A stretch of 64,000 nt of DNA from Methylomonas subterranea (lineage in GTDB: Bacteria; Pseudomonadota; Gammaproteobacteria; Methylococcales; Methylomonadaceae): assembly GCF_024505185.1 (NCBI RefSeq), contig NZ_JANIBJ010000027.1, positions 1 to 64,000 on the forward strand, written 5' to 3'. The notes under the pieces were generated by a model, which made no database searches, was not told the origin of the DNA, and worked only from the letters and a program-made list of their open reading frames with translations. This document shows positions 1 through 8,481 of the stretch, one piece after another. Made by a program: the position numbers and the translations under genes. Every line of letters starts with the position of its first letter. The first letter of the stretch is position 1.

Positions 1-5
1 GAATA

Positions 6-2411
6 TCAACCGCCCTGTTTCAGGGTTTCCAGCGTCTTTTTCGCCTGTTCTATACCATCGAATTTGGTATTGGAATCCAGGGCTTTTTGCAAATGTTGCT
101 CGGCTTTAAGTTTGTCGTTTTGTTTGAAATACAGCATGCCGATATGGAAATTGGTAATTGCCGCATCGGGCGCCGCTTGCAAGGCCTTGGATAAAAACTC
201 CGCCGCCAGTTCCAGCTTGTTTTGCTTATAAGCAATCCATCCTACCGTGTCCAGAAAGTTAGCGTTATTGGATTTGGCCAAGGGCTCGGCCATTTGCGCC
301 GCCCGCTCCAGATTTTCCGGACTATCGGCGTAATCGGACAAATAGCTGGCCAGATTGTTGACCGCCAGCGCGGATTGCGGATAGCGCTTGTAAGACTCTT
401 CATATATTGCCAGGGCCTTGTCGTGTTCGCCGCCGGCGTGATACAGCCGGGCCAAATCCTCCACCAGTTCCATGGCACCCTTGGATTGCTCGATACCCTT
501 GATATAGATTTTAATGGCCTCGTCTTTGTTTTTTTGCATCAGTTCGGACAGTGCCAGATTCCGGTAGGGGCTGAACCACTCCGGCTTGATTTGCATGGCC
601 TTGTTGAAAGCGGTTTTGGCATCGGCGAATTTTTGCTCGCTAAGATATATTCCGCCCAACAGATTGTAGGCGACGAAGTGATCGGCATGGGTTTTAACCA
701 CTTGCTGCAACTCGGCAAGCGCTTTGGCCGGCTGTTTTTGCGCCATGTAGGTTTTGACCAGCTCCGTCAAGGGTTCTATGGCATCCGGTTTGATGGCCAA
801 GGCCCGTTTAAAGGCATCGATGGCCGAATCCAGCTTGCCTTCGGCCTGATAACCCAACGCGGACATATAAAAACCGGCCGCGTCTTCCGGAAAGGTTTCC
901 TGAACCTGCTTGGCAACCTGTTGAGCCTTATCCCATTGCTTTTTGGCGACTTCCAGCTTGAACAGACTTTCCAAGCCTTTATGGCTTTTGGGATTGACTT
1001 TCAACAGCTCGGCGATTTGCTGTCTGGCCAGTTCTTCCTTACCACCCTGCAAATGCAGACTGGCCAGATCCAGGCGGGCTGTTTCGTCGGCCGGCGCCAG
1101 CGCCACCACTTTTTCCATATTATCCTTGGCCAGTTCGGGTTCCTTGTTTCGCAGATGCGCTGCCGCCAGCAGTTTTAACACGTTGACGTTATTGGGCTGA
1201 TCGACCAGCACCGAGCGAAAATCGCCGATCGCGTCGTCGATTTTGTTTTCGGCCAGGGCAAACTGACCGCGCAAGGTCAATGCTTCGCCGTCTCTGGGAT
1301 TGGCTTCCAACACTTCCTTGTTTAGCGCCTTGGCTTCGTCGACACGCTTGGTGGCGGCGTAAAGAGCGGCCAGTTTATCGCGCGCGGATATGCCGTTGGG
1401 GCCTAGCTTGTCGCTTGCTATGATGTTTTTCAGTGTTTCTTCCGCTTTATCCGCTTGTTTGCTGGCCAATTGCAACGAGGCCAATTTAAATTTCAGCACA
1501 TAATCGGCGGGTTTTTGCTCGACCAAGGGCAGCAGTTCGGCAATCGCCACTTCCATGCCGCGCTTTTCAACCAGAAAATCGATCAGATTGGTCTTGGCGC
1601 TGTCGTTGTCGGGCAGCTTTTGGATGGCGGCGCGCAAGGTGGCTTCCGCCTTATCCGGTTGATTGGTGCCCGCCTGAAACAAAGCCAGATTTTTGTAGTG
1701 CTGAACCTCTTCCGGCTGAATTTTGACGATGGATTCCAGCAAGGACTCGGCTTCCGGCAATTGTTTGGTGCGGGCGTAAATACCCACCAGCATGGTGCGT
1801 AGCGGCACGCTATCGGATTTTTTCTCGATCGCTTGTTTCAATTGCGTAACGGCATCGTCTACTTGATTATTTTTGACCTTGATGGAAGCGGACATCAAGA
1901 TTGCCGAAGCGTCGTCGGGATTTTTTTGCAGAGCCTTATCGACTGCCGCAATCGCCGCATCGCTATTATTTTTGGCCATTTGTATGCCGGCATGCAGTAC
2001 CAGGGCTTCGACATTGTCCGGTTCCTTGGCCAAGGCTTCGTTGGCCATTTTTTCAGCGTCGTCGATGGCCCGATTCAACAATAACAACTGCCCCACCCTC
2101 ACCCGCGCCATTACGTGATTTTCGTCATTGGCCACTACCGTGTTGTATTCCTTGAAGGCATTTTCTATTTTGCCTTGCTTACTGAGGGTTTCGGCCATTT
2201 GAAAACGGCTTTCCCAATTTTTGGGGTCGATCTGCAACACGTTTTTGTAAGCCAGCTGAGCTTTTTCATAATCGCCGGCTTGGTATAGTTGGCTGCCTTC
2301 TTCCATGTATTTGGCTTTACGCTCGTCGGCGCCGTCGCAGGCCACCAGCCCGGTACTCAATACAGCAATGCCTAGATTTCTCAGAATAGTCTTTTTACTT
2401 GTCATGTACAT
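6..2411 (-). CDS. TPR-repeat lipoprotein (PrsT-like)
   Basis: The product is 801 aa. It opens with a short basic n-region and a hydrophobic stretch ending in a lipobox (LVAC), so Cys25 should be lipidated and the protein anchored on the periplasmic face of a membrane. Nearly all the rest is back-to-back tetratricopeptide repeats of about 34 residues, recognisable by spaced A-x-x-A and P-x-N/D/E signatures (for example VLQIDPKN and ALAIKPDA). Such superhelices act as protein-binding scaffolds. Size and architecture resemble the PrsT lipoprotein of PEP-CTERM/exopolysaccharide systems, but no exosortase or polysaccharide gene is visible nearby, so that link is inference. The first ATG is preceded by GGA six bases upstream; a second ATG two codons later is possible. 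It reads leftwards and appears to stand alone. Confidence 0.85.
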   Translation of the reverse strand: MYMTSKKTILRNLGIAVLSTGLVACDGADERKAKYMEEGSQLYQAGDYEKAQLAYKNVLQIDPKNWESRFQMAETLSKQGKIENAFKEYNTVVANDENHVMARVRVGQLLLLNRAIDDAEKMANEALAKEPDNVEALVLHAGIQMAKNNSDAAIAAVDKALQKNPDDASAILMSASIKVKNNQVDDAVTQLKQAIEKKSDSVPLRTMLVGIYARTKQLPEAESLLESIVKIQPEEVQHYKNLALFQAGTNQPDKAEATLRAAIQKLPDNDSAKTNLIDFLVEKRGMEVAIAELLPLVEQKPADYVLKFKLASLQLASKQADKAEETLKNIIASDKLGPNGISARDKLAALYAATKRVDEAKALNKEVLEANPRDGEALTLRGQFALAENKIDDAIGDFRSVLVDQPNNVNVLKLLAAAHLRNKEPELAKDNMEKVVALAPADETARLDLASLHLQGGKEELARQQIAELLKVNPKSHKGLESLFKLEVAKKQWDKAQQVAKQVQETFPEDAAGFYMSALGYQAEGKLDSAIDAFKRALAIKPDAIEPLTELVKTYMAQKQPAKALAELQQVVKTHADHFVAYNLLGGIYLSEQKFADAKTAFNKAMQIKPEWFSPYRNLALSELMQKNKDEAIKIYIKGIEQSKGAMELVEDLARLYHAGGEHDKALAIYEESYKRYPQSALAVNNLASYLSDYADSPENLERAAQMAEPLAKSNNANFLDTVGWIAYKQNKLELAAEFLSKALQAAPDAAITNFHIGMLYFKQNDKLKAEQHLQKALDSNTKFDGIEQAKKTLETLKQGG

Positions 2412-2608
2412 CTCGATTCCATTTGCTTACGGGTTATTGGAGTAGGGTTACTGCCCGCCGAATTTTAACTGATTTGCCGGCCCGGCATGGGCGGATTTAG
2501 CCTAAATGCCGCCAACGGCATGCGGCAAGTTGACGCAGTCGGCCTGGACAGCCGCATGGGCAAGCGCTATGCTCTAGGCGAGATTCAACCCTACGCGCCG
2601 GAGTCCGC

Positions 2609-3244
2609 ATGCCGCTTACACCCGCCCAAATACCCGAATTCATCAATGCCATCTCCGCCGCTATAAACCAGCATGCGGATGAGATTACCGAATTGGACCA
2701 AGCCATAGGCGATGGCGATCATCTATTCAATTTACAACGCGGCCTGGAAGCCTTGCAAAGTCACGCCGCGGAAATAGCCGCTCTGGATTGGCCGGCGGCC
2801 TGGCAGAAAATCGGCATGACGGTTATGGCCGCCATCGGCGGTGCATCGGGCTCCTTATATGCCACCTTGTTCATCGGCTTATCCAAGCACGGCAAGGACA
2901 AGCCGACCGACATGCGGACTTTTGCCGAAGCGCTGCAAGCGGCTGTTGCGGCCGTCAAGCAACGCGGCAAGGCGGACGTGGGCGAAAAAACCATGCTGGA
3001 TGTTTGGGTGCCGGCGGCGGAAACCTTGGCGCGGGCCGCAAGCTCGGGCAAGGACTTAAACGCCATTTTGGATCAGGTTTGCGCCGCGGCGGACGCCGGC
3101 GTGGAAAGCACCCGCGACATGCTGGCAACCAAGGGCCGCGCATCGTTTTTAGGCGAGCGCAGCAAGGGTCATATCGATGCCGGCGCCAAAACAGCCCAAT
3201 TGATGATAGCGGCCATCGCCCGGCACATACGACAGGCGGCCTGA
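2609..3244 (+). CDS. dhaL: Dihydroxyacetone kinase, nucleotide-binding subunit DhaL
   Basis: This 211-aa protein is the ADP/ATP-binding DhaL subunit. It carries the metal-binding signature LDQAIGDGDH, with Asp30, Asp35 and Asp37 positioned to hold the Mg-nucleotide. Further hallmarks are GGASGSLYATLF, VGEKTMLDVW and KGRASFLGERSKGH. With DhaK it phosphorylates dihydroxyacetone to DHAP. GGAG sits five bases before the ATG. No DhaM or other PTS phosphotransferase is visible, so either phosphate comes from ATP or DhaM lies elsewhere. Unusually, dhaK is convergent with this gene rather than co-directional, with only 12 bases between the two stop codons, so the two subunits cannot share a transcript. 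Confidence 0.92.
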   Translation: MPLTPAQIPEFINAISAAINQHADEITELDQAIGDGDHLFNLQRGLEALQSHAAEIAALDWPAAWQKIGMTVMAAIGGASGSLYATLFIGLSKHGKDKPTDMRTFAEALQAAVAAVKQRGKADVGEKTMLDVWVPAAETLARAASSGKDLNAILDQVCAAADAGVESTRDMLATKGRASFLGERSKGHIDAGAKTAQLMIAAIARHIRQAA

Positions 3245-3256
3245 CTGCGTTCCCGC

Positions 3257-4243
3257 CTAACAGCCCCAGCGCAAGGCTGCGGTATTGACCGGAGCATCCC
3301 ACAAGCCCAGCATTTCATCATCCAGCAAGCTCAAGGTTAAAGAGCATCCGGCCATATCCAGCGACGTGGTGAAATTACCCACCAACGAGCGTTGAATATT
3401 TAAACCGCGTTCCCGCCAATATTGCCATGCCAATTCGTAGACCAAGTGCAATTCCAGCAACGGGGTGGCGCCGAATCCGTTGACATGCAGCAACACCGCT
3501 TGTCCGGATGGCGGATTCAACTCCTGCTGAATATGCCCGGCTATCCGGCCGACAATCTCGCTGGCCGAAAGCAGCTTGCCGGTTTCCCGGCCGCGTTCGC
3601 CGTGTATGCCCACGCCGATCTCGATTTCATCGGCGCCAAGCTCGAAAGTCGGATGCCCCAATGCCGGCACGGTACAACTGGTCAAGGCCACCCCCATGGA
3701 AGCGGTAGCGCGCACCACCCGCTCTCCCAAAGCCTTGCAGGCTGCCAGGTCGTAACCCTGTTCAGCGGCGGCGCCGAGGATTTTTTCCACTATCGTGGTA
3801 CCTGCCACCCCACGCCGACCTATCGGATGATCCTTGGGCAGCGAAACATCGTCATCCACCAATACCGTGGCACTGGGGCCGTCCAGCATTTCCGCCGCCA
3901 TTTCAAAATTCATTACGTCGCCGGCGTAATTTTTGACGATAAACAATACCCCCGCGCCGCCGTCGACCGCGGCGGCGGCCTCCAGCATCTGATCCGGCGT
4001 CGGCGAAGTGAAAACCTGCCCCGGACAGGCCGCGTCCAGCATGCCGTAACCGACAAATCCGGCGTGCAGGGGTTCGTGCCCCGAGCCGCCTCCGGAAATC
4101 AAGGCCACCTTGCCTGTCTTGCGCTGTTTTCTCAACACGAAATTCGGCTGGGTGCGCACTTCCACGATATCGGCATGCGCCTTGGCGAAGCCCTGTAGAC
4201 TGGTATCCAATAAAGTGCCGGGACTATCGATAAATTTTTTCAT
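3257..4243 (-). CDS. dhaK: Dihydroxyacetone kinase, substrate-binding subunit DhaK
   Basis: The 328-aa product carries the DhaK substrate-binding fold: GGGSGHEPLH near residue 51, KNYAGDVMNF near 104, and GIHGERG, in which His214 matches the histidine that binds dihydroxyacetone covalently as a hemiaminal. It presents the substrate to DhaL for phosphorylation to DHAP. A strong AGGAG ribosome site precedes the ATG. It lies 15 bases downstream of a HAD phosphatase on the same strand, so the two are probably co-transcribed. Its partner dhaL converges on it from the left. At 328 aa it is slightly shorter than enteric DhaK, but all motifs I can recognise are present. Confidence 0.93.
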   Translation of the reverse strand: MKKFIDSPGTLLDTSLQGFAKAHADIVEVRTQPNFVLRKQRKTGKVALISGGGSGHEPLHAGFVGYGMLDAACPGQVFTSPTPDQMLEAAAAVDGGAGVLFIVKNYAGDVMNFEMAAEMLDGPSATVLVDDDVSLPKDHPIGRRGVAGTTIVEKILGAAAEQGYDLAACKALGERVVRATASMGVALTSCTVPALGHPTFELGADEIEIGVGIHGERGRETGKLLSASEIVGRIAGHIQQELNPPSGQAVLLHVNGFGATPLLELHLVYELAWQYWRERGLNIQRSLVGNFTTSLDMAGCSLTLSLLDDEMLGLWDAPVNTAALRWGC

Positions 4244-4258
4244 CCGTCTCTCCTGTGG

Positions 4259-5062
4259 TTATCGGCGCAAGGCCTCGGTCAGTTCCCGAATATCCCGCAT
4301 CACCCAGGTCGGGGCATAATCAAGCCGAGGGATATCTTCTTCGCGAGAAATTCCCGACAATACTAGCACGCTACGGATACCTGTCCGTACCGCACCCAAA
4401 ATATCGGTATCCAACCTGTCGCCAATCGCAATCACCCGTTCGGGCGCCTGTCCCAATAAGGCCAAGGCCTGTTGATAGATGATGGGGGCCGGCTTGCCGA
4501 TGGTAATCGGCATCACGCCGGTCGCCGCGGTCAATGCCGCCAAGGTCGCCCCATTGCCGGGCAAAAAACCGCGCTCGCTGGGCAGCGTGACGTCGCCATT
4601 GCTGCCGTAAAACCCGGCACCCGCCTGAATATGCAGGGCCGCGTTGCATAATTTATCCCAGTTCAAGGTTTTATCCAGTCCGCTGACCACCAAATCGGCC
4701 GGCCCGGGGTCGTGCTCCTCCAGCAACACAAAGCCCTTGTCCCGCAAGGGTTGCCTTAGCCCGGCGCCGCCGATCGCATAAACCCGGGTGTGCGATGCCG
4801 GGTAACGCTCGGACAAATACAAGGCTGTGGCCATGCCAGAGGTCAGGATTTCACGCCGGCCGATTTCAACCCGCATCGCCGACAACTTGCCGACATACTG
4901 CTCGGCGGTAATACTGGCATTATTGGTTGCCAACACAAACGGCAGCTGCAATTCCCGCAAGGTAGCGAAAAATGCTTCCAAGCCCGGTAAGGCCTGATCG
5001 CCATGCCAAAGCACCCCGTCCATGTCTATGATGAGGCCGCCGATATCGGTAAAAACTTGCAT
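4259..5062 (-). CDS. HAD-superfamily (subclass IIA) phosphatase
   Basis: The protein is a HAD-IIA hydrolase of the NagD/phosphoglycolate-phosphatase/PGP type. It has the catalytic motif DMDGVLW near residue 13 (nucleophile Asp and acid Asp), the motif II region ATNNAS, the GKP lysine, and the motif IV metal site GDRLDTDILGA. The open frame extends upstream to 5254, but those 64 residues are low-complexity, Arg/Pro-rich and unlike the family. The start at 5062 puts the DMDG motif at its usual distance from the N terminus, although its Shine-Dalgarno is weak; an ATG at 5098 is the alternative. The substrate is not known. Being upstream of dhaK on one transcript, it may act on a triose or glycerol phosphate, but this is inference from context. 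Confidence 0.85.
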   Translation of the reverse strand: MQVFTDIGGLIIDMDGVLWHGDQALPGLEAFFATLRELQLPFVLATNNASITAEQYVGKLSAMRVEIGRREILTSGMATALYLSERYPASHTRVYAIGGAGLRQPLRDKGFVLLEEHDPGPADLVVSGLDKTLNWDKLCNAALHIQAGAGFYGSNGDVTLPSERGFLPGNGATLAALTAATGVMPITIGKPAPIIYQQALALLGQAPERVIAIGDRLDTDILGAVRTGIRSVLVLSGISREEDIPRLDYAPTWVMRDIRELTEALRR

Positions 5063-5390
5063 ATTGGGTCTTGGAGAAAGCAAAAAAATCGACACCATTG
5101 CATAATCATTCCGCACTGTCCAGACCGCGCCACGGTTTCCGCCGCAATGCTTCGGCCAAGGCCGTATCGAAATCGGGCATCGATCCCGGCACGGCGCACC
5201 GGTATTTTTGTCGGGCCGGGATTGAAGCCCGACGTCGGCGCGCCTTGCAAACAACGCGGCCGCCGCAATGCTTCTATATCAAATAAGCCGGCCAATCTCT
5301 GATAAAATGCAGCGCTTTTTTAATGCGGCGCACTAGCGAATTTTTCTCGACCGCTTTGCGCGCCGCGCCAGACTACTCTCGGACACACTC
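5063..5390. other. Divergent intergenic region
   Basis: About 330 bases separate the leftward HAD gene from rightward ybiT, so promoters for both directions should lie here. A TAAAAT hexamer at 5303-5308 is a possible -10 for ybiT but has no convincing -35 at the right spacing. Open frames cover this stretch on both strands, but they have no good ribosome site and unconvincing composition, so I call no gene. Confidence 0.4.
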
Positions 5391-6980
5391 TTGATTTCTA
5401 CCGCCAACATCACCATGCAATTCGGGGCCAAGCCCCTGTTTGAAAACATCTCCGTCAAATTCGGCAACGGCAACCGCTACGGCTTGATCGGCGCCAACGG
5501 CTGCGGTAAATCCACGCTGATGAAAATCCTCAGCGGCGATTTGGAGCCTTCCGCCGGCAACGTCAGCGTCACCCCCAACGAGCGTCTGGGCATCTTGCGC
5601 CAGGACCAATTTGCCTACGAAGACTATCGGGTACTGGACGTGGTAATGATGGGCCACGCCGAAATGTGGGCGGCCATGTCGGAGCGCGACGCGATTTACG
5701 CCAATCTGGAAGCCAGCGAGGAAGATTACATGCGCGCCGCCGAGCTGGAATCGGTGTTCGCCGAATTCGGCGGCTATACCGCCGAGTCGCGGGCCGGCGA
5801 ATTGCTGCTGGGCCTGGACATTCCGCAGGAACAACACAGCGGCCCGATGAGCGCGGTGGCGCCGGGCTGGAAATTGCGGGTACTGCTGGCGCAAGCCCTG
5901 TTCGCCGACCCGGACATCATGCTGCTGGACGAACCCACCAATAACCTGGACATCAACACTATCCGCTGGTTGGAAAACGTGCTGAACGAGCGCGAAAGCA
6001 CCATGATCATCATTTCGCACGACCGGCATTTTCTGAATAGCGTCTGCACCCACATGGCCGACCTGGATTATGGCGAATTGCGAGTATATCCGGGCAATTA
6101 CGACGATTACATGACCGCCGTGACCCAGGTGCGCGAAAGCCTGCTGGCCGGCAACGCCAAGAAAAAAGCCCAGATCGCAGAACTGCAAACCTTCGTGGCC
6201 CGTTTTTCCGCCAACGCCTCCAAAGCCAAGCAAGCCACTTCGCGGGCCCGCCAGCTGGAAAAAATCAAACTGGACGAGGTCAAACCATCCAGCCGGGTCA
6301 ATCCGTTTATCCGCTTCGATCAAACCAAAAAGCTGCACCGTCTGGCGCTGGAAGTCACCGACTTGAGCAAGGGCTATGGCGAAGCACCCTTATTCAAGGG
6401 CTTGAATCTGATGATTCCGGTCGGCGAACGGGTGGCGGTCATCGGCCCCAACGGCATCGGCAAATCCACCTTGCTAAAAACCCTGGTCGGCGATTTGAGC
6501 CCGGACAGCGGCGAAGTGAAATGGTCGGAAAACGCCGACATCGGCTATTACGCCCAGGACCACGCCGACGATTTTGCCGAAGAGTTGTCCTTGATTAACT
6601 GGATGGGCCAATGGCGCAAGGAATCGGACGACGACCAAACCATCCGCGGCACACTGGGCCGCTTGCTGTTTTCGCAAGACGAAATCAACAAATCCGTCAA
6701 AGTGCTGTCCGGCGGCGAACAGGGCCGCATGCTGTTCGGTAAATTGATGCTGCAAAAAAACAACATCATGGTGCTGGACGAACCCACCAACCATTTGGAC
6801 ATGGAATCCATCGAATCCTTGAACAGCGCCCTGGAGCAATACCCCGGCACGCTGATATTCGTCAGCCACGACCGCGAATTCGTCTCGTCGCTGGCCACCC
6901 GCATCATAGAACTGAGCCCTAACGGCATTACCGATTTCCAAGGCAATTACGAAGAGTATCTGGCCAGCCAGGATTTGTAA
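5391..6980 (+). CDS. ybiT: ABC-F family ATPase YbiT
   Basis: The 529-aa protein has two ABC ATPase domains and no membrane segment, as in the ABC-F family that works on the ribosome. Domain 1 has Walker [10 protein letters not shown] (residues 34-42) and [10 protein letters not shown]. Domain 2 has GPNGIGKST, signature LSGGEQGRM and LDEPTNHLD. The first signature is degenerate ([11 protein letters not shown]), which together with length is characteristic of YbiT rather than EttA or Uup, and the sequence matches my memory of E. coli YbiT along its length. A charged linker (about residues 245-300) joins the domains. The start is a TTG at 5391, aligned with the family N terminus; no upstream ATG fits. 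It appears monocistronic. Confidence 0.95.
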   Translation: MISTANITMQFGAKPLFENISVKFGNGNRYGLIGANGCGKSTLMKILSGDLEPSAGNVSVTPNERLGILRQDQFAYEDYRVLDVVMMGHAEMWAAMSERDAIYANLEASEEDYMRAAELESVFAEFGGYTAESRAGELLLGLDIPQEQHSGPMSAVAPGWKLRVLLAQALFADPDIMLLDEPTNNLDINTIRWLENVLNERESTMIIISHDRHFLNSVCTHMADLDYGELRVYPGNYDDYMTAVTQVRESLLAGNAKKKAQIAELQTFVARFSANASKAKQATSRARQLEKIKLDEVKPSSRVNPFIRFDQTKKLHRLALEVTDLSKGYGEAPLFKGLNLMIPVGERVAVIGPNGIGKSTLLKTLVGDLSPDSGEVKWSENADIGYYAQDHADDFAEELSLINWMGQWRKESDDDQTIRGTLGRLLFSQDEINKSVKVLSGGEQGRMLFGKLMLQKNNIMVLDEPTNHLDMESIESLNSALEQYPGTLIFVSHDREFVSSLATRIIELSPNGITDFQGNYEEYLASQDL

Positions 6981-7007
6981 GCCGGAATATGCGGAAACGT
7001 TTCCGGC
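6981..7007 (+). other. Inverted repeat just after ybiT stop
   Basis: GCCGGAA (6981-6987) can pair with TTCCGGC (7001-7007), and inside it GGAAACGTTTCC is a perfect 12-base palindrome. No T-run follows, so it is a weak candidate for a terminator or an RNA 3' stabiliser. Confidence 0.3.
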
Positions 7008-7154
7008 AGACCTTCACTCGCCTGAAACGCCCTTCGGCTTATTCCAGCCTACGAGACTCAAGGAAGTTCGTCATTCCGGCAAGGATTACAGGTTTTTTAA
7101 ATAGTAGCGGCCGACCGGTTTTACGCAACGCATATTCCTAAAAGTCAGCCACCC

Positions 7155-7191
7155 GGCCCCGGCATTTTAAGGTAGAATGCCGGGCCTTTTT
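7155..7191 (+). terminator. Terminator-like hairpin in the dusB leader
   Basis: GGCCCCGGCATT (7155-7166) pairs with AATGCCGGGCC (7176-7186) with one bulged base, and five T residues follow at 7187-7191. This is a textbook intrinsic terminator shape. It ends only 16 bases before the dusB ATG, so it is either the ybiT terminator with a dusB promoter embedded in it, or an attenuator in the dusB-fis leader. A TAGAAT hexamer (7173-7178) followed by GCCGGGCC could be a -10 with a GC-rich discriminator, but I see no -35. Confidence 0.6.
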
Positions 7192-7207
7192 GACTGCCCC
7201 GGCATCC

Positions 7208-8185
7208 ATGCAGATCGGCCCTCATCAGCTGCCCAACAATATCATCCTGGCCCCGATGGCCGGCATCACCGACAATCCGTTCCGGCGTCTGTGCAGCCAA
7301 TTCGGCGCCGGTTTGACGGTTTCCGAGATGGTCATTTCCAACAGCGGCTTGCAGCACCATCCGCGCACGTTGCAAAAAACCGATTACAGCGGCGAATCCG
7401 GCCTGCGTTCGGTGCAAATTCTGGGCACCGAACCCCGCCAAATGGCGGATGCCGCCCGCCTGAACCGGGACAGGGGCGCGCAAATAATCGATATCAACAT
7501 GGGCTGTCCGGCCAAAAAAGTCTGTTCGGTGGCCGCCGGCTCGGCCTTATTGAAAGACGAAAGTCTGGTCGAGCGCATATTAACGGCGGTCGTCAAGGCG
7601 GTTGAAGTACCGGTCACCCTGAAAATCCGCACCGGCTGGGACTTGGCCAACCGCAATGCGCTGAAAATTGCCGAAATCGCCGAAAATTGCGGCATCCGGG
7701 CCTTGACCATACACGGCCGCACTCGGGCCTGCAAATTCAACGGCCGGGCCGAATACGACACCATCAGACAGGTCAAGCGATACGTTAACATCCCCGTCAT
7801 AGCCAACGGCGATATCGACAGCGCCGAAAAAGCCCGCCAGGTGCTGGCATATACCGGCGCCGACGCCATCATGGTCGGCCGAGCCGCGCAAGGCAAGCCG
7901 TGGATATTTCAAGAATTGAGCGGCAAGCTGTCCGGTAACCCGGTATCGCCGCTTTCCTTGTCCGAGATCAAAACCGTCGTCAACCAACACTTGGACAATT
8001 TATACAGTTTTTACGGGGCAGTCAGTGGTGTTAGAATTGCACGCAAACATATCGGCTGGTACTTCGACCAACTCGGCGGTTTGCCCAGTGAACAAAAAAC
8101 CATACTCAATCAGGCCCAAGAACCGGCGCAACAACTGGCACTGGTCAACGCCTCGTTTACCTTCATTACTCCCCGAGTCGCCTAG
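7208..8185 (+). CDS. dusB: tRNA-dihydrouridine synthase B
   Basis: The enzyme reduces specific uridines in the tRNA D-loop to dihydrouridine using FMN and NAD(P)H. It shows the Dus TIM-barrel motifs: APMAGITDNPFRRLC near residue 15, the catalytic cysteine in MGCPAKKV (Cys100), the RNA/FMN-binding KIRTGWD and HGR, and GADAIMVGRAAQG near the FMN phosphate site. The frame is open to a TTG at 7190, but the ATG at 7208 starts MQIGPHQL, aligning with E. coli DusB, and avoids the hairpin, so I use it; length is 325 aa. fis follows with no gap, the conserved gammaproteobacterial dusB-fis arrangement. Confidence 0.95.
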   Translation: MQIGPHQLPNNIILAPMAGITDNPFRRLCSQFGAGLTVSEMVISNSGLQHHPRTLQKTDYSGESGLRSVQILGTEPRQMADAARLNRDRGAQIIDINMGCPAKKVCSVAAGSALLKDESLVERILTAVVKAVEVPVTLKIRTGWDLANRNALKIAEIAENCGIRALTIHGRTRACKFNGRAEYDTIRQVKRYVNIPVIANGDIDSAEKARQVLAYTGADAIMVGRAAQGKPWIFQELSGKLSGNPVSPLSLSEIKTVVNQHLDNLYSFYGAVSGVRIARKHIGWYFDQLGGLPSEQKTILNQAQEPAQQLALVNASFTFITPRVA

Positions 8186-8449
8186 ATGGAAGCAGAATCA
8201 ATCAAAATCAGCAACGGTAACGGCCAAACCCTATCCGAACATGTGCGCCAATCCGTCGAAGACTATTTCACCCACCTTAATGGCCACGATTCTTCCGGCC
8301 TGTACCAACTGGTCTTGACCGAAGTCGAGAAACCGCTGCTGGAAACCGCCTTAAAACATTCCGATTTCAATCAAAGTAAAGCCGCCAAAATCCTGGGTTT
8401 AAGCCGCAGCACCCTGCGTAAGAAGCTGGAACTTTACGGCATCGGCTGA
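8186..8449 (+). CDS. fis: Nucleoid-associated DNA-binding protein Fis
   Basis: The 87-aa protein is Fis, the growth-phase-dependent DNA-bending protein that activates rRNA promoters and assists recombination. The C-terminal helix-turn-helix ([19 protein letters not shown]) is nearly invariant in the family. The N-terminal region is shorter than the 98 residues of E. coli Fis, as is usual outside the enterics. Its ATG follows the dusB stop codon directly, so translation is probably coupled and expression depends on the dusB promoter and the hairpin ahead of it. Confidence 0.96.
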   Translation: MEAESIKISNGNGQTLSEHVRQSVEDYFTHLNGHDSSGLYQLVLTEVEKPLLETALKHSDFNQSKAAKILGLSRSTLRKKLELYGIG

Positions 8450-8481
8450 TTTCTTCTCCCTTTTCTTCTCTTGAGGATTGC

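Noticed and set aside
222-1178. 318-codon + strand frame within the TPR gene
   Set aside because: It is antisense to a repeat protein; repeats keep the other strand open. The TPR frame is clearly the coding one.
5026-5295. 89-codon frame on the - strand overlapping the HAD gene 5' end
   Set aside because: Arg/Pro-rich, no ribosome site, overlaps the better supported HAD frame; it seems a chance frame in GC-rich DNA.
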